Positions 11,433-20,938 of a stretch of DNA of 64,000 nucleotides are shown here, piece by piece; the first letter of the stretch is position 1; every line of letters begins with the position of its first letter. Both the position numbers and the translations under genes were made by a program. The notes below the pieces were generated by a model. The model made no database searches, was not told the origin of the DNA, and saw only the letters and a program-made list of their open reading frames with translations. The DNA lies in assembly GCA_031291235.1 (NCBI GenBank), contig JARLJL010000006.1, forward strand, positions 310,001 to 374,000. The letters run 5' to 3'. Source of the DNA: Sulfuriferula sp. GTDB lineage: Bacteria > Pseudomonadota > Gammaproteobacteria > Burkholderiales > Sulfuriferulaceae.

Positions 11433-12330
11433 CAATGCCTCATCCAGCTTTGCCAAATCCAAAACGCGCAGTCCTGCCAAAAAATCCGCTCACAGCGGCA
11501 TCATTCGCGTTGCCGCCATCCAGATGGCATCGGGTCCGAATGTCGCAGCCAACCTGGCGGAAGCAGAGCGGCTGATCGCTGCCGCCGTCAAGCAGGGCGC
11601 GAAACTGGTGGCTTTGCCGGAATATTTTGCAATCATGGGGCTGAAGGACACCGACAAGGTTGCCGTGCAGGAAACCGAAGGCAAAGGACCTATCCAGAAA
11701 TTCCTTGCCGATACCGCAAAGAAGCACAAAATCTGGCTGATCGGCGGCTCGTTGCCGCTCACTTGCGACAACCCGCTCAAGGTACGCAACAGCTGCCTGG
11801 TGTACGACGACAAAGGTAAACAGGTAGCGCGCTACGACAAGATCCATCTGTTCGGACTGGATCTGGGCGCCGAACACTATCAGGAAGAAAACACCATCGA
11901 ACCCGGCGATGAAATCGTCGTGCTCGACACGCCGTTCGGCCGCATAGGACTGTCGATCTGCTACGACCTGCGCTTCCCCGAGCTGTACCGCGCCATGCCC
12001 AATGTCGATATCATCGTCGTGCCGTCGGCGTTCACCGCAACCACCGGCAAGGCGCATTTCGAAACCCTGATCCGCGCGCGCGCCATAGAAAATCTGGCTT
12101 ATGTGATCGCACCGGCCCAGGGCGGTTACCATTTGTCCGGCCGCGAAACGCATGGCGACACCATGATCGTCGATCCCTGGGGCGTGGTGCTGGATCGCCT
12201 GCCGCGCGGCTCGGGCATCGTCATGGCCGGCATCAACCCCGACTATCAGGCCAGCCTGCGCAGCAGCCTGCCCGCGCTGAAACACCGCACGCTCGATTGC
12301 AGCCGACTGAAAATCAAATCCGCCACCTAA
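11425..12330 (+). CDS. Carbon-nitrogen hydrolase, nitrilase superfamily (Nit-type amidase)
   Basis: A 301-residue amidase of the nitrilase fold. The catalytic triad is visible: Glu in ALPEYF, Lys in RYDKIHLF, and Cys in SICYDLRFPELYR. The closest functional relatives are the Nit1/Nit2 group, which hydrolyse deaminated glutathione or omega-amidase substrates; which is used here cannot be told from sequence. The first about 25 residues (Ser/Lys-rich) extend beyond the usual start of the fold at IRVAAIQM, so an internal start is possible. Overlaps the upstream gene by 8 bases and is 9 bases from tldD. Confidence 0.9.
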   Translation: MTNNASSSFAKSKTRSPAKKSAHSGIIRVAAIQMASGPNVAANLAEAERLIAAAVKQGAKLVALPEYFAIMGLKDTDKVAVQETEGKGPIQKFLADTAKKHKIWLIGGSLPLTCDNPLKVRNSCLVYDDKGKQVARYDKIHLFGLDLGAEHYQEENTIEPGDEIVVLDTPFGRIGLSICYDLRFPELYRAMPNVDIIVVPSAFTATTGKAHFETLIRARAIENLAYVIAPAQGGYHLSGRETHGDTMIVDPWGVVLDRLPRGSGIVMAGINPDYQASLRSSLPALKHRTLDCSRLKIKSAT

Positions 12331-12339
12331 GGTACGCAT

Positions 12340-13809
12340 ATGAATACGCTCTCCGGAATATATATACCTAACGCCGCAGCATTGCTGGAAACCGCACAGG
12401 AAACCCTGTTTGTACCGAATCAGCTTGAAGTGGGCCAACTGGACAGCGTATTCGGCCGGCTGATGGACCACCATCTGGACTACGCCGACCTGTATTTCCA
12501 GTACACCCGCTCGGAAGGCTGGAGTCTGGAAGAAGGCCAGGTCAAATCCGGCAGTTTCAACATCGAACAGGGCGTCGGCGTGCGCGCCGTTTCCGGTGAA
12601 AAAACCGCTTTTGCCTACTCCGACGACATCAGCCATGCCGCCCTGATCGCCGCCAGCGACGCCACCCGCGCCATCGCCAAAAGCGGTGCCAGCCACAAGC
12701 ATCATGCCGTCGCCCGCAAGAATGACCGTGTCCTGTATCAGCCGATAGACCCGCTGACCACGCTCAAGGATGCGGAAAAAGTAGCGCTGCTGGAGAAGCT
12801 GGAACGCTATGCGCGCGCCGCCGATTCCCGCGTCACCCAGGTCATGGCCAGCCTCGCAGCCGAATACGACGTGGTATTCATCGCCCGTTCCGACGGCCAT
12901 CAAGCCGCCGACGTGCGCCCGCTGGTGCGCCTGTCGCTGCAAGTCATCACCGAACAGGACGGCCGCCGCGAACAGGGTTCGGCAGGCGGCGGCGGACGTT
13001 TCGGCTACGAATATTTTACCGACGCCATGCTCAAGCAATACGCCGAACAGGCCGTACATCAGGCCATCACCAACCTGTCGGCCAAACCGGCACCTGCCGG
13101 CACCATGACCGTCGTACTGGGATCGGGCTGGCCCGGCATACTGCTGCATGAGGCGATCGGCCACGGTCTGGAAGGCGACTTCAACCGCAAGGGCAGTTCC
13201 GCATTCAGCGGCCGCATCGGCGAACGCGTCGCCGCCACCGGCGTCACCGTGGTGGATGACGGCACTATCGCCCACCGTCGCGGTTCGCTCAATGTCGACG
13301 ACGAGGGCAACACGACCCAGTGCACCACACTGATCGAGAACGGCATCCTCAAAGGCTACATGCAGGACAGCCTCAACGCCCGCCTGATGGGCGTGCCGGT
13401 TACCGGCAATGCGCGCCGCGAATCCTTCGCCCACATCCCCATGCCGCGCATGACCAACACTTACATGCTGAACGGCGATAAGGATCCGCAGGAAATTATC
13501 GCCTCGGTCAAACACGGGCTGTACGCCGCCAACTTCGGCGGCGGGCAGGTGGATATTACCAGCGGCAAATTCGTGTTTTCCGCTGCCGAAGCCTACATGA
13601 TAGAAGATGGTAAAATCACCTATCCGGTCAAGGGCGCCACCCTGATCGGCAACGGCCCCGACGTACTGACGCGGGTATCCATGATAGGCAACGACATGGC
13701 GCTCGACCCCGGCGTCGGCACCTGCGGCAAGGAAGGCCAGAGCGTACCGGTAGGCGTAGGCCAGCCGACATTGCGCATAGACGGGCTGACCGTCGGCGGC
13801 ACGGCTTAA
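12340..13809 (+). CDS. tldD: Metalloprotease TldD
   Basis: TldD, as a heterodimer with PmbA/TldE, is a zinc protease that cleaves unfolded peptides and is used in microcin and other RiPP maturation and in antitoxin degradation. The 489-residue length fits. The metal site HEAIGHGLEGDFNRKGSS is near residue 270, and the C-terminal glycine-rich TCGKEGQSVPVGVGQPTLRID is typical. The partner gene pmbA is not in this window. The gene ends the yhdP-amidase-tldD transcription unit, as a strong hairpin follows. Confidence 0.95.
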   Translation: MNTLSGIYIPNAAALLETAQETLFVPNQLEVGQLDSVFGRLMDHHLDYADLYFQYTRSEGWSLEEGQVKSGSFNIEQGVGVRAVSGEKTAFAYSDDISHAALIAASDATRAIAKSGASHKHHAVARKNDRVLYQPIDPLTTLKDAEKVALLEKLERYARAADSRVTQVMASLAAEYDVVFIARSDGHQAADVRPLVRLSLQVITEQDGRREQGSAGGGGRFGYEYFTDAMLKQYAEQAVHQAITNLSAKPAPAGTMTVVLGSGWPGILLHEAIGHGLEGDFNRKGSSAFSGRIGERVAATGVTVVDDGTIAHRRGSLNVDDEGNTTQCTTLIENGILKGYMQDSLNARLMGVPVTGNARRESFAHIPMPRMTNTYMLNGDKDPQEIIASVKHGLYAANFGGGQVDITSGKFVFSAAEAYMIEDGKITYPVKGATLIGNGPDVLTRVSMIGNDMALDPGVGTCGKEGQSVPVGVGQPTLRIDGLTVGGTA

Positions 13810-13827
13810 ACTGTCGCTCGCCGCATT

Positions 13828-13860
13828 AGCCGGGATGAATGCAAGCTATTCATCCCGGCT
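13828..13860 (+). terminator. Hairpin terminator after tldD
   Basis: A perfect 13-bp stem, AGCCGGGATGAAT (13828-13840) with ATTCATCCCGGCT (13848-13860), 7-base loop, followed by CTTTATT. The T-run is weak, but the stem is long and sits exactly between tldD and gltX. Confidence 0.75.
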
Positions 13861-13899
13861 CTTTATTCATACTCATTTTTATTGATAGCACAGCACACC

Positions 13900-15303
13900 A
13901 TGATCCGCACTCGTTTCGCCCCCAGCCCGACCGGTTATCTGCATATCGGCGGCGCACGTACCGCACTCTTTTCCTGGGCATTTGCACGCCACCATGCCGG
14001 CACCTTCATCCTCCGTATCGAAGACACCGATCTGGAACGTTCCACGCCCGAATCCGTCGATGCCATACTGCAAGGCATGAGCTGGCTCAATCTGGATTAT
14101 GACGAAGGTCCGTTTTATCAAATGCAGCGCATGCCGCGCTACAAGGAAGTATTGGCGCAACTGCTGGCTTCCGGACTAGCCTATTATTGCTACGCCAGCA
14201 AGGAAGAAGTCGAGACCATGCGCGAGCAGCAACGCGCCGCGGGATTGAAACCGCGCTACGACGGGCGCTGGCGTCCGGAGCCGGGCAAGACGCTGCCCGC
14301 CATCCCCGACAATGTGCAACCTGTAGTGCGATTCAAGAATCCGGTCGAAGGCAGCGTTGCCTGGCGCGATCTGGTCAAGGGCACGATAGAAATCAGCAAT
14401 GCCGAGCTGGACGATTTGATCATCGCCCGTCCCGACGGCACGCCCACCTATAATTTCTGCGTCGTGGTCGACGACTGGGACATGAACATCACCCACGTCA
14501 TCCGCGGCGACGACCACGTCAACAACACCCCACGCCAGATCAATATCCTCAAGGCGCTGGGCGCGACGTTGCCGTTATACGGCCACGTGCCGATGATCCT
14601 GGGTGCCGACGGCGAACGTCTGTCCAAACGCCACGGCGCAGTCAGCGTCATGCAATATCTGGAAGAAGGTTTCCTGCCGGAAGCCCTGCTGAATTACCTG
14701 GCCCGCCTCGGCTGGGGACACGGCAACGAAGAAGTATTCGACATGACGCAATTCGTCGAGTGGTTCAATCTGGAAGCCATCAGCCGCTCGCCGGCCAAAT
14801 TCGATCCGGAAAAGTTGCTGTGGATCAATCAGCAATATCTGAAGGCCGCCGATAACGAGCGGCTGGCAACCCTGGTGCGGCCGTTCATGGAACAGCAGAT
14901 CGGCCCGCTGGCATCGACCCCGCCGCTTGCCGAAGTAGTGCAGCTGCTGAAGGAACGCGTCGGCACCCTGGTCGAACTAGCCGATGCGGCGCATCTGTTT
15001 TACCGTTACATCGAACCCGCTGCCGAATTGCTGGAACAGCATCTCACCGCAGAAACCGTCCCTGCACTACAGCAGCTGACCGCGCAGTTTGCGCAAATCG
15101 AATGGACGCGCGAATCCATACACGATGCCATCAAGGCAGCCGTAGCCGATTCGGGTTTGAAAATGCCTAAAATCGCGATGCCGTTACGCGTCATCGCGGC
15201 CGGCGTGACGCAGACGCCGAGTATCGATGCAACGCTGGCATTGATCGGTCAGGATACGGTCGTACAGCGCTTGCAGCAGCAACTGGCCAAAGCCGTCATC
15301 TAA
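13900..15303 (+). CDS. gltX: Glutamyl-tRNA synthetase
   Basis: Class I synthetase that charges tRNA-Glu. The HIGH-type motif appears as [17 protein letters not shown] (residues 7-23), the KMSKS motif as ERLSKRHGA, and the length (467 residues) is standard. The start at 13900 gives the family-typical [10 protein letters not shown]; a TTG 18 bases upstream is in frame but gives an atypical extension. Convergent with zapE, with 37 bases between the stops. Confidence 0.97.
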   Translation: MIRTRFAPSPTGYLHIGGARTALFSWAFARHHAGTFILRIEDTDLERSTPESVDAILQGMSWLNLDYDEGPFYQMQRMPRYKEVLAQLLASGLAYYCYASKEEVETMREQQRAAGLKPRYDGRWRPEPGKTLPAIPDNVQPVVRFKNPVEGSVAWRDLVKGTIEISNAELDDLIIARPDGTPTYNFCVVVDDWDMNITHVIRGDDHVNNTPRQINILKALGATLPLYGHVPMILGADGERLSKRHGAVSVMQYLEEGFLPEALLNYLARLGWGHGNEEVFDMTQFVEWFNLEAISRSPAKFDPEKLLWINQQYLKAADNERLATLVRPFMEQQIGPLASTPPLAEVVQLLKERVGTLVELADAAHLFYRYIEPAAELLEQHLTAETVPALQQLTAQFAQIEWTRESIHDAIKAAVADSGLKMPKIAMPLRVIAAGVTQTPSIDATLALIGQDTVVQRLQQQLAKAVI

Positions 15304-15340
15304 CTGCTGTTCCCTGCAGGCAAACAGCGTAGTTGCAGGG

Positions 15341-16435
15341 TCAGGCAGGCCGATGCGCCTGCGTCAGATAGGCGTGCGACTGCATCTCGACCAGACGACT
15401 CAGCACGCGCTCGAATTCGCCGTCGAACAAACCAGCCGGCGCGAGCTGCGCCAGCGGCACCGCCGCGGAAAGTATCAGCTTGACCCGGCGGTCGTACAGC
15501 TCGTCCACCAACCACAGGAATCGGCGCGCTTCAGCCAGCGTCGCCGCGCCGAATTGCGGCACGCCGGACAGCAACACGGTATGGAAACGCCGCGCCAGCT
15601 CGATATAATCGGCTTTGCTGCGCGGCCCGCCGCATAATTCGGCAAAATCGAACCACACCGTGCCGTTACCCTGCCTGTGCGCCACGATGAGACGATCGTC
15701 CACTGACAATGCGGCAGACTGCCCGGCGACACTGCCCGCCTGTTCCGCAAAAATGGATGCCAGCGCCTGATCCGCAGCTGCGTTCAGCGGCGTATGGTAA
15801 ACGCCGGCCTGTTCCAGCGCCTGACGCCGATAATCCTCACCGCCGTCGAGCTGCAGCACAGCCAGATGCGACTTGATCAGTTCGATACACGGCACAAACT
15901 GCCCGCGCTGCAAACCGTTACGATACAGGCTATCCGGCTCGGCATTGCTGGTAATCACCAACGCCACGCCATGATCGAGCAAGCCCTGAAACAGGCCGCG
16001 CATCAGCATGGCATCGGCAATATCGGTAATATGCAGCTCGTCCAGACATAACAGGCGCACCTGCCGGGAAAGCGCCAGTGCCAGACGCGCCAGCGGGTCG
16101 GCCTGGCCTTTCATGGCAGCAAGACGGCTGTGAATTTCCTGCATGAAATGATGAAAATGCAGACGCCGTTTGTGCTTTACCGGTACGCAGGCAAAGAAGG
16201 CATCCATCACAAAGCTTTTGCCGCGCCCCACCCCACCCCACAGATAAACACCTCGTACCGGTTGCGGCTTGAGAACGTGGCGCAGCAGACGACGCAATGG
16301 ATTAGGCTGCATCAGATCGTCATGCAGCCGCTGCAGCTCGGCGATGGCAACACATTGCGATGCATCCGGTATCAGGCCGCGCTCAGCTGCCTGACGCTGA
16401 ATGCAGGCGGCAACGTCATGGCCTGCACTATTCAT
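15341..16435 (-). CDS. zapE: Cell division protein ZapE (AFG1-like ATPase)
   Basis: A 364-residue P-loop ATPase of the AFG1/ZapE family. The Walker A LWGGVGRGKSFVMD and Walker B LLCLDELHITD are visible, as is the family ending with YELARRF...FLWLVDELYDRRVKL. In E. coli ZapE acts at the Z ring late in division; mitochondrial AFG1 works in respiratory-complex quality control. The ATG at 16435 (MNSAGHDV) overlaps the sdhE stop by 8 bases; the frame is open further upstream but only through sdhE. Its place at the end of the sdh operon is common in betaproteobacteria. Confidence 0.9.
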   Translation of the reverse strand: MNSAGHDVAACIQRQAAERGLIPDASQCVAIAELQRLHDDLMQPNPLRRLLRHVLKPQPVRGVYLWGGVGRGKSFVMDAFFACVPVKHKRRLHFHHFMQEIHSRLAAMKGQADPLARLALALSRQVRLLCLDELHITDIADAMLMRGLFQGLLDHGVALVITSNAEPDSLYRNGLQRGQFVPCIELIKSHLAVLQLDGGEDYRRQALEQAGVYHTPLNAAADQALASIFAEQAGSVAGQSAALSVDDRLIVAHRQGNGTVWFDFAELCGGPRSKADYIELARRFHTVLLSGVPQFGAATLAEARRFLWLVDELYDRRVKLILSAAVPLAQLAPAGLFDGEFERVLSRLVEMQSHAYLTQAHRPA

Positions 16436-16667
16436 CGACGCCACCGCAGGTACGCAACAAACCAAGCACATCGGTAGCCGCACCCTGCGTCTCCCGCACC
16501 AGCTGCCATAACACCTGATCCGGCAGATCCAGCAGCGCATCGAATTCGGCCAGTTGCTGTGCCGTCAGCCCGGCACAATGTACGTGCAGAAAACGCCCCA
16601 GCACCAGGTCCAGCTCCAGCATGCCGCGCCGGCAACGCCAGCGCAGACGACCCGGGATCGCATCCAT
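16428..16667 (-). CDS. sdhE: Succinate dehydrogenase assembly factor SdhE (flavinator)
   Basis: A 79-residue protein that helps attach FAD covalently to SdhA. The diagnostic RGMLELDL (RGxxE motif) is at about residues 14-21, and the overall length fits SdhE/YgfY. It starts 2 bases after the sdhB stop and overlaps zapE, so it is part of the sdh transcript. Confidence 0.92.
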   Translation of the reverse strand: MDAIPGRLRWRCRRGMLELDLVLGRFLHVHCAGLTAQQLAEFDALLDLPDQVLWQLVRETQGAATDVLGLLRTCGGVDE

Positions 16668-16669
16668 CG

Positions 16670-17365
16670 CTATACCGTCCGCTTCACCAGCATGGCCTTG
16701 ATCTTGCCTATCGCCTGTGTCGGATTGAGCTCCTTGGGGCAGACATCGACGCAGTTCATGATGCTGTGGCAGCGGAACAGCCGGTAAGGATCTTCCAGAT
16801 TGTCCAGCCGCTCATTGACTGCCTGATCGCGGCTGTCGGCAATGAAACGGTACGCCTGCAACAGCCCGGCCGGGCCGACGAATTTGTCCGGATTCCACCA
16901 GAACGACGGGCACGATGTCGTGCAGCAGGCGCACAAGATGCATTCGTACAGCCCGTCAAGCTTGGCGCGGTCCTCGGGCGATTGCAGGCGTTCGATTTCC
17001 GGCTCGGGGTCGTTGTTGATGAGATAGGGTTTGACCGAGCGGTAATGCTCGAGGAACTGGCTCATATCCACCACCAGATCGCGTATCACCGGCAGCCCCG
17101 ACAGCGGCCGCAGCTCGATCGGCTGCTTCAGCGAAGCGAGCGGCGTCACGCAGGCCAGGCCGTTGCGTCCGTTGATGTTCATGCCGTCGGAACCGCACAC
17201 GCCTTCGCGGCAAGAGCGGCGCACACTCAGGGTTTCGTCCTGCTCCTTGATCAGCAGGATGGCATCGAGCAGCATTTTGCCTTCCGGTGCGATGTCCAGC
17301 TCGTAATCCTGCATATAGGGTTTGCTGTCGGTTTCGGGATTAAAGCGATAGATGGAGAAACGCAT
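16670..17365 (-). CDS. sdhB: Succinate dehydrogenase iron-sulfur subunit
   Basis: Electron-transfer subunit of complex II. All three cluster motifs are visible in 231 residues: CREGVCGSDGMNINGRNGLAC for [2Fe-2S], CILCACCTTSCP for [4Fe-4S], and CHSIMNCVDVCP for [3Fe-4S]. The start at 17365 has AGGA seven bases upstream. That ribosome site lies inside one arm of a long inverted repeat that fills the unusually wide gap between sdhA and sdhB. Confidence 0.97.
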   Translation of the reverse strand: MRFSIYRFNPETDSKPYMQDYELDIAPEGKMLLDAILLIKEQDETLSVRRSCREGVCGSDGMNINGRNGLACVTPLASLKQPIELRPLSGLPVIRDLVVDMSQFLEHYRSVKPYLINNDPEPEIERLQSPEDRAKLDGLYECILCACCTTSCPSFWWNPDKFVGPAGLLQAYRFIADSRDQAVNERLDNLEDPYRLFRCHSIMNCVDVCPKELNPTQAIGKIKAMLVKRTV

Positions 17366-17369
17366 GATA

Positions 17370-17606
17370 GATCCTGGATTCGGTAGTTGGACGAGGTCGA
17401 GTGTGCATCATGAGCCACGCAGGGCTAGGCGCGACGAACCTGAATGGCCGCTCCCTTCAGGTGAGAAGCAACAACGCCGTGCGTGGCTCAGGGTGTGCAA
17501 TCGAACTCGTAGCGTGGCATCAAGCAGGCAAGGGTAAAAACTCAACATAATTATTTACTCTCAATTAGTTACATAACAACAGCGGTCAACTGCCGAATCC
17601 AGGATC
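17370..17606. repeat. Nested inverted repeat between sdhA and sdhB
   Basis: The 247 bases between sdhA and sdhB form a nested palindrome. The outer arms 17370-17389 and 17587-17606 match at 19 of 20 positions. A middle pair, TGAGCCACGCA (17411-17421) and TGCGTGGCTCA (17480-17490), is perfect and sits in longer, partly matched flanks. An inner hairpin CCTGAA (17439-17444) / TTCAGG (17456-17461) tops it. One side between the middle and outer arms (17535-17580) is AT-rich and unmatched. No transposase or clear target duplication is visible. It may be a small non-autonomous element or an mRNA structure. Confidence 0.75.
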
Positions 17607-17612
17607 ACATTC

Positions 17613-19376
17613 CTAATAAACGCGAGGTTTGGGCTGAAACGCATCGACCGTCAGCGGTTTCTGCCGTACCGGTTTGTAGTCGAGGCGATGGCCGTCGGCG
17701 AGATAGAGCGTGTGCTTCATCCAGCCGCTGTCGTCGCGTTGCGGATAATCGTCGCGGGCATGGGCGCCGCGGCTTTCCTGACGCGCGGCGGCGGATACCA
17801 TGGTCGCCAGCGCCACCGCCATCAGGTTTTCCAGCTCCAGCGCTTCGATGCGCCCGGTGTTGAACACCTTGCTGTGATCGCGCAACACCACATCCGGCAG
17901 TTTGGCGGCGATTGCCTGCATTTTCTGCAAGCCGTCCTGCAACACGGCCTCGGTACGGAATACGCCGCAATGCAGCTGCATGGTCTTGCACATTTCCGCG
18001 CGCAGCTGCGATACGGTGATGCCATCGCCGGTTTTATCCCAACGCGCCAGCCGCGCCATGATGCGCTCCAGCGCCGCATCGGCTACCGGCCGTGCAATAG
18101 GATTGTCACGACAATATTCGATCACGTCGTTGCCGGCAGCACGCCCGAACACGATCAGATCGAGCAGCGAATTACTGCCCAGCCGGTTGGCGCCATGCAC
18201 AGAAACACAGGCGCATTCGCCGATAGCGTACAGACCGGGCACCACCTCCTCCGGCCCGGTGCCGACCGGCATCACCACCTGCCCCTGCAAATTGGTGGGA
18301 ATACCGCCCATCATGTAATGCACGGTGGGCACCACCGGGATAGGATCAACGGCCGGATCGACGTGCGCAAATTTCTTCGCCAGATCGCTGATCCCCGGCA
18401 GCCGTTGCTGGATCACCTCGGCGCCGAGATGATCCAGCTTGAGCAGTACATGATCGCCATGCTCGCCGCAGCCGCGGCCTTCGAATATCTCCACCGCCAT
18501 GGCGCGCGATACCACGTCGCGACTGGCCAGATCCTTGGCGTTAGGCGCGTAGCGCTCCATGAAACGCTCGCCATTTTTATTCACCAGATAGCCGCCCTCG
18601 CCGCGCACACCTTCGGTCACCAGCACGCCGGCACCGTGAATACCGGTGGGGTGGAACTGCCAGAACTCCATGTCCTCCAGCGGAATACCCGCCCTGAGCG
18701 CCATGCCCAGCCCGTCACCGGTGTTGATCAGCGCGTTGGTGGTCGCAGAGAAGATGCATCCGGCACCGCCGGTAGCGAGTATGGTGGCACGCGCCTCGAT
18801 GAAAATCGGCTCGCCAGACTCGATGCCTATCGCCACCACGCCCTGCGCATAGCCCTGCTCATCCATCACCAGATCGACCGCGAAATATTCCTCGAAGAAA
18901 TGCGTGCGCGCCGCGATATTGCGCTGATACAGCGTATGCAGCATGGCGTGGCCGGTGCGGTCGGCTACCGCGCAGGTTCTGACTGCTGGCGCACCGCCGT
19001 AATCCTGGGTCATGCCGCCGAACGGGCGCTGATAGATCTTGCCGTTGTCCAGCCGATCGAACGGCATGCCGTAATGCTCCAGCTCGATCACCGCCTCATT
19101 GGCATGGCGGCACATGAACTCGATAGCGTCCTGATCGCCGAGGTAATCCGAGCCCTTGACCGTGTCGTACATGTGCCAGTGCCAGTTATCCGCACTGACA
19201 TTGCCGAGGCTGGCCGCAATACCGCCCTGCGCCGACACGGTGTGTGAACGCGTAGGAAACACCTTGGACACCACTGCTACCTTGATGTCGGCCTCGGCCA
19301 GCTGCAACGCGGCGCGCAGCCCGGCACCGCCACCGCCGATAATCACCGCATCGAATGTACGTTTGGCAATGCTCAT
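17613..19376 (-). CDS. sdhA: Succinate dehydrogenase flavoprotein subunit
   Basis: Catalytic subunit of complex II, 587 residues. Visible are the FAD-binding [12 protein letters not shown] (about residues 15-26), the flavin-linkage context [10 protein letters not shown], the active-site stretch [21 protein letters not shown], and [20 protein letters not shown]. The start at 19376 ([16 protein letters not shown]) overlaps the sdhD stop by the ATGA tetranucleotide; an upstream in-frame extension runs through sdhD and is rejected. A large open frame on the opposite strand is antisense noise. Confidence 0.97.
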   Translation of the reverse strand: MSIAKRTFDAVIIGGGGAGLRAALQLAEADIKVAVVSKVFPTRSHTVSAQGGIAASLGNVSADNWHWHMYDTVKGSDYLGDQDAIEFMCRHANEAVIELEHYGMPFDRLDNGKIYQRPFGGMTQDYGGAPAVRTCAVADRTGHAMLHTLYQRNIAARTHFFEEYFAVDLVMDEQGYAQGVVAIGIESGEPIFIEARATILATGGAGCIFSATTNALINTGDGLGMALRAGIPLEDMEFWQFHPTGIHGAGVLVTEGVRGEGGYLVNKNGERFMERYAPNAKDLASRDVVSRAMAVEIFEGRGCGEHGDHVLLKLDHLGAEVIQQRLPGISDLAKKFAHVDPAVDPIPVVPTVHYMMGGIPTNLQGQVVMPVGTGPEEVVPGLYAIGECACVSVHGANRLGSNSLLDLIVFGRAAGNDVIEYCRDNPIARPVADAALERIMARLARWDKTGDGITVSQLRAEMCKTMQLHCGVFRTEAVLQDGLQKMQAIAAKLPDVVLRDHSKVFNTGRIEALELENLMAVALATMVSAAARQESRGAHARDDYPQRDDSGWMKHTLYLADGHRLDYKPVRQKPLTVDAFQPKPRVY

Positions 19377-19723
19377 AAACCGCTCCACAAAATTTGCACC
19401 GCCCATGCGGCATAGGCCACCAGCGCAAGTATCACTGCCACGTGCAGCGCCAATCGAATTAGCGTGGGGTGGACATAATCCATAAAAATATCGCGCATCC
19501 CCACCCAGGCATGCAGCAACAGGCTCACCACAAACAGCAGGCTGGCCAGCCGCACCGGCAGGCTGCGGAACAGCCCTTGCCAGGCAGCGAAGTCCAGCGT
19601 CGGCTGCAACAGCAGATAACCCACCATGAACAAGGTATACAGCGCCATCACTACTGCAGTGACACGCTGCGCCAGCCAGTCTTTCAGGCCGTAATGGGCG
19701 CCGCTGACCACACGATTTACCAT
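19373..19723 (-). CDS. sdhD: Succinate dehydrogenase membrane anchor SdhD
   Basis: A 116-residue protein with three membrane helices. [23 protein letters not shown] at the start and [15 protein letters not shown] in the middle contain the haem b and quinone-site residues expected of SdhD (His in LLLHAW, Asp/Tyr in DIFMDYVH). It overlaps sdhA (ATGA) and sdhC (7 bases). Confidence 0.93.
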   Translation of the reverse strand: MVNRVVSGAHYGLKDWLAQRVTAVVMALYTLFMVGYLLLQPTLDFAAWQGLFRSLPVRLASLLFVVSLLLHAWVGMRDIFMDYVHPTLIRLALHVAVILALVAYAAWAVQILWSGL

Positions 19724-20091
19724 ATTTTCACTCCGATCAGCAGGGTAAGCGCAATGCCGACGACCAATACCAGTTTGGCGCTAAAACGCGCCTGCGCCAG
19801 CTTGACGCCGATATCCATATCCAGCGCCAGATAGCGCAGCCCCATGCAAAAATGATGCAGATAAGCCCAGATCACGCCCAGCAGCACCAGCTTGGCCAAC
19901 GGCGACTGAAACCAAGACTGCATCTGGGCAAAACCCTGCGCCGAACTCAGCGACTGCTGCAACGCATACAGCAGCACCGGCAGCAGCAGAAACAACAGCG
20001 CGCCGCTGGCTCGATGCATGATGGAAACGATACCCGGCAGGGGCAGCCTGATTTTCAGCAGATTCAGGTAGACGGGACGACGGGCAGCCAT
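19717..20091 (-). CDS. sdhC: Succinate dehydrogenase cytochrome b subunit SdhC
   Basis: A 124-residue, three-helix subunit. [26 protein letters not shown] is the classic SdhC start (quinone-site Ser and Arg), and [13 protein letters not shown] carries the haem-ligand histidine. Ribosome site AGGAAAG is well spaced. It begins 7 bases after the stop of the GntR-type regulator, so the regulator is probably first in the operon. Confidence 0.93.
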   Translation of the reverse strand: MAARRPVYLNLLKIRLPLPGIVSIMHRASGALLFLLLPVLLYALQQSLSSAQGFAQMQSWFQSPLAKLVLLGVIWAYLHHFCMGLRYLALDMDIGVKLAQARFSAKLVLVVGIALTLLIGVKIW

Positions 20092-20098
20092 GGCTTTC

Positions 20099-20845
20099 CT
20101 AATTCAGTTCATCAAAATAATAGTGATGTTCGGTATTTACATAGCTCATACGCCATTCCACCGGCTGATGCTTGTAGGTAAACGCCACCCGCTCTATGCA
20201 TAACAGCGGCGCACCCACAGCCACGCCGAGCAACTCGGCAGTTTGCGCATCCGCCAGCGCCGCGCGTATGCGTTCCTGTGCCGATATGATGCGAATCTGA
20301 TACTGAGTTTCATACAGCGAATACAGCGTCCCCTTGTAGGCATTGACGTGCTCTTCCACCATGGTGCTGGAGATGCCCTTGAGCAACGTCGCCGGCAGGC
20401 GGATGTCGTCGTATACCACTGCCTTGCCGGACAAGGTAAGCACTCGCTGCAGCTGCACCAGCGCGCTGCCGCTGCGAATAGCCAGACGTTTGGCTACCTG
20501 TACGTCCGCCTTGCCGCGACCGAAGCCGATAAACGCGCTTTGCGGATATTCCTGCTCGCCCGCCAGATTGCGCAAATGCAGAAAACGGTAAGTCGTGCCG
20601 TCATCGGCATGGGTCGCCACAAAGGTACCCTTGCCCTGACGCCGCACCAGCATGTTTTCGGCCACCAGCTCGTTGATGGCCTTGCGCACGGTGCCCTGGC
20701 TGACCTGATAGCGGCGTGCCAGCTCGATCTCGCTGGGTATCATTGCGCCCGGCTGCCATTCGGCGTCCGACAGGCTGCGGGTGATCAGCCGCTTGATCTG
20801 TTCGTACAGTGGCATGAAATTGGGGGTCAGTTGTTCGTTCATCAT
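20099..20845 (-). CDS. GntR family regulator with UTRA ligand domain (HutC subfamily)
   Basis: A 248-residue repressor-type regulator. The N-terminal winged helix is clear (PSEIELARRYQVSQGTVRKAINELVAENMLVRRQGKGTF, about residues 37-75), followed by a UTRA effector domain. It is directly upstream of sdhC with only 7 bases between, so it probably controls the sdh operon together with itself; this is inferred from position and from the palindrome at 20886-20903. The effector is unknown. Two adjacent ATG codons are possible starts, and neither has a strong ribosome site. Confidence 0.88.
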   Translation of the reverse strand: MMNEQLTPNFMPLYEQIKRLITRSLSDAEWQPGAMIPSEIELARRYQVSQGTVRKAINELVAENMLVRRQGKGTFVATHADDGTTYRFLHLRNLAGEQEYPQSAFIGFGRGKADVQVAKRLAIRSGSALVQLQRVLTLSGKAVVYDDIRLPATLLKGISSTMVEEHVNAYKGTLYSLYETQYQIRIISAQERIRAALADAQTAELLGVAVGAPLLCIERVAFTYKHQPVEWRMSYVNTEHHYYFDELN

Positions 20846-20859
20846 CGTGAGTCAGTATA

Positions 20860-20903
20860 GCCGAGGATTTCACTATTCGTCCATCATGTCTTATATAAGA
20901 CAT
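20860..20903 (-). promoter_or_regulatory. Candidate promoter and 18-bp operator of the gntR-sdh operon
   Basis: The sequence ATGTCTTATATAAGACAT (20886-20903) is a perfect 18-bp palindrome of the kind bound by GntR dimers. On the minus strand it is followed three bases later by a -35-like TGGACG (20878-20883) and, after 18 bases, a -10-like TATACT (20854-20859 region), ending close to the regulator's start. The palindrome is certain; the promoter boxes and the link to this regulator are inferred. Confidence 0.65.
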
Positions 20904-20938
20904 AAGTTTAAAACTGTGACTGCCGTTGCGCATCGGCA

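Noticed and set aside
11440-13515. A 691-codon open frame on the minus strand opposite the amidase and tldD
   Set aside because: It is antisense to two genes with clear catalytic motifs, has an odd composition and no ribosome site; GC-rich third positions keep it open.
17410-17547. Possible 45-codon minus-strand open frame inside the sdhA-sdhB repeat
   Set aside because: It follows the palindromic repeat, lacks a ribosome site and ends at the repeat arm; more likely by-product of the element.
17688-19247. A 519-codon open frame on the plus strand opposite sdhA
   Set aside because: Antisense to an unmistakable SdhA; its translation is His/Arg-rich with no domain.
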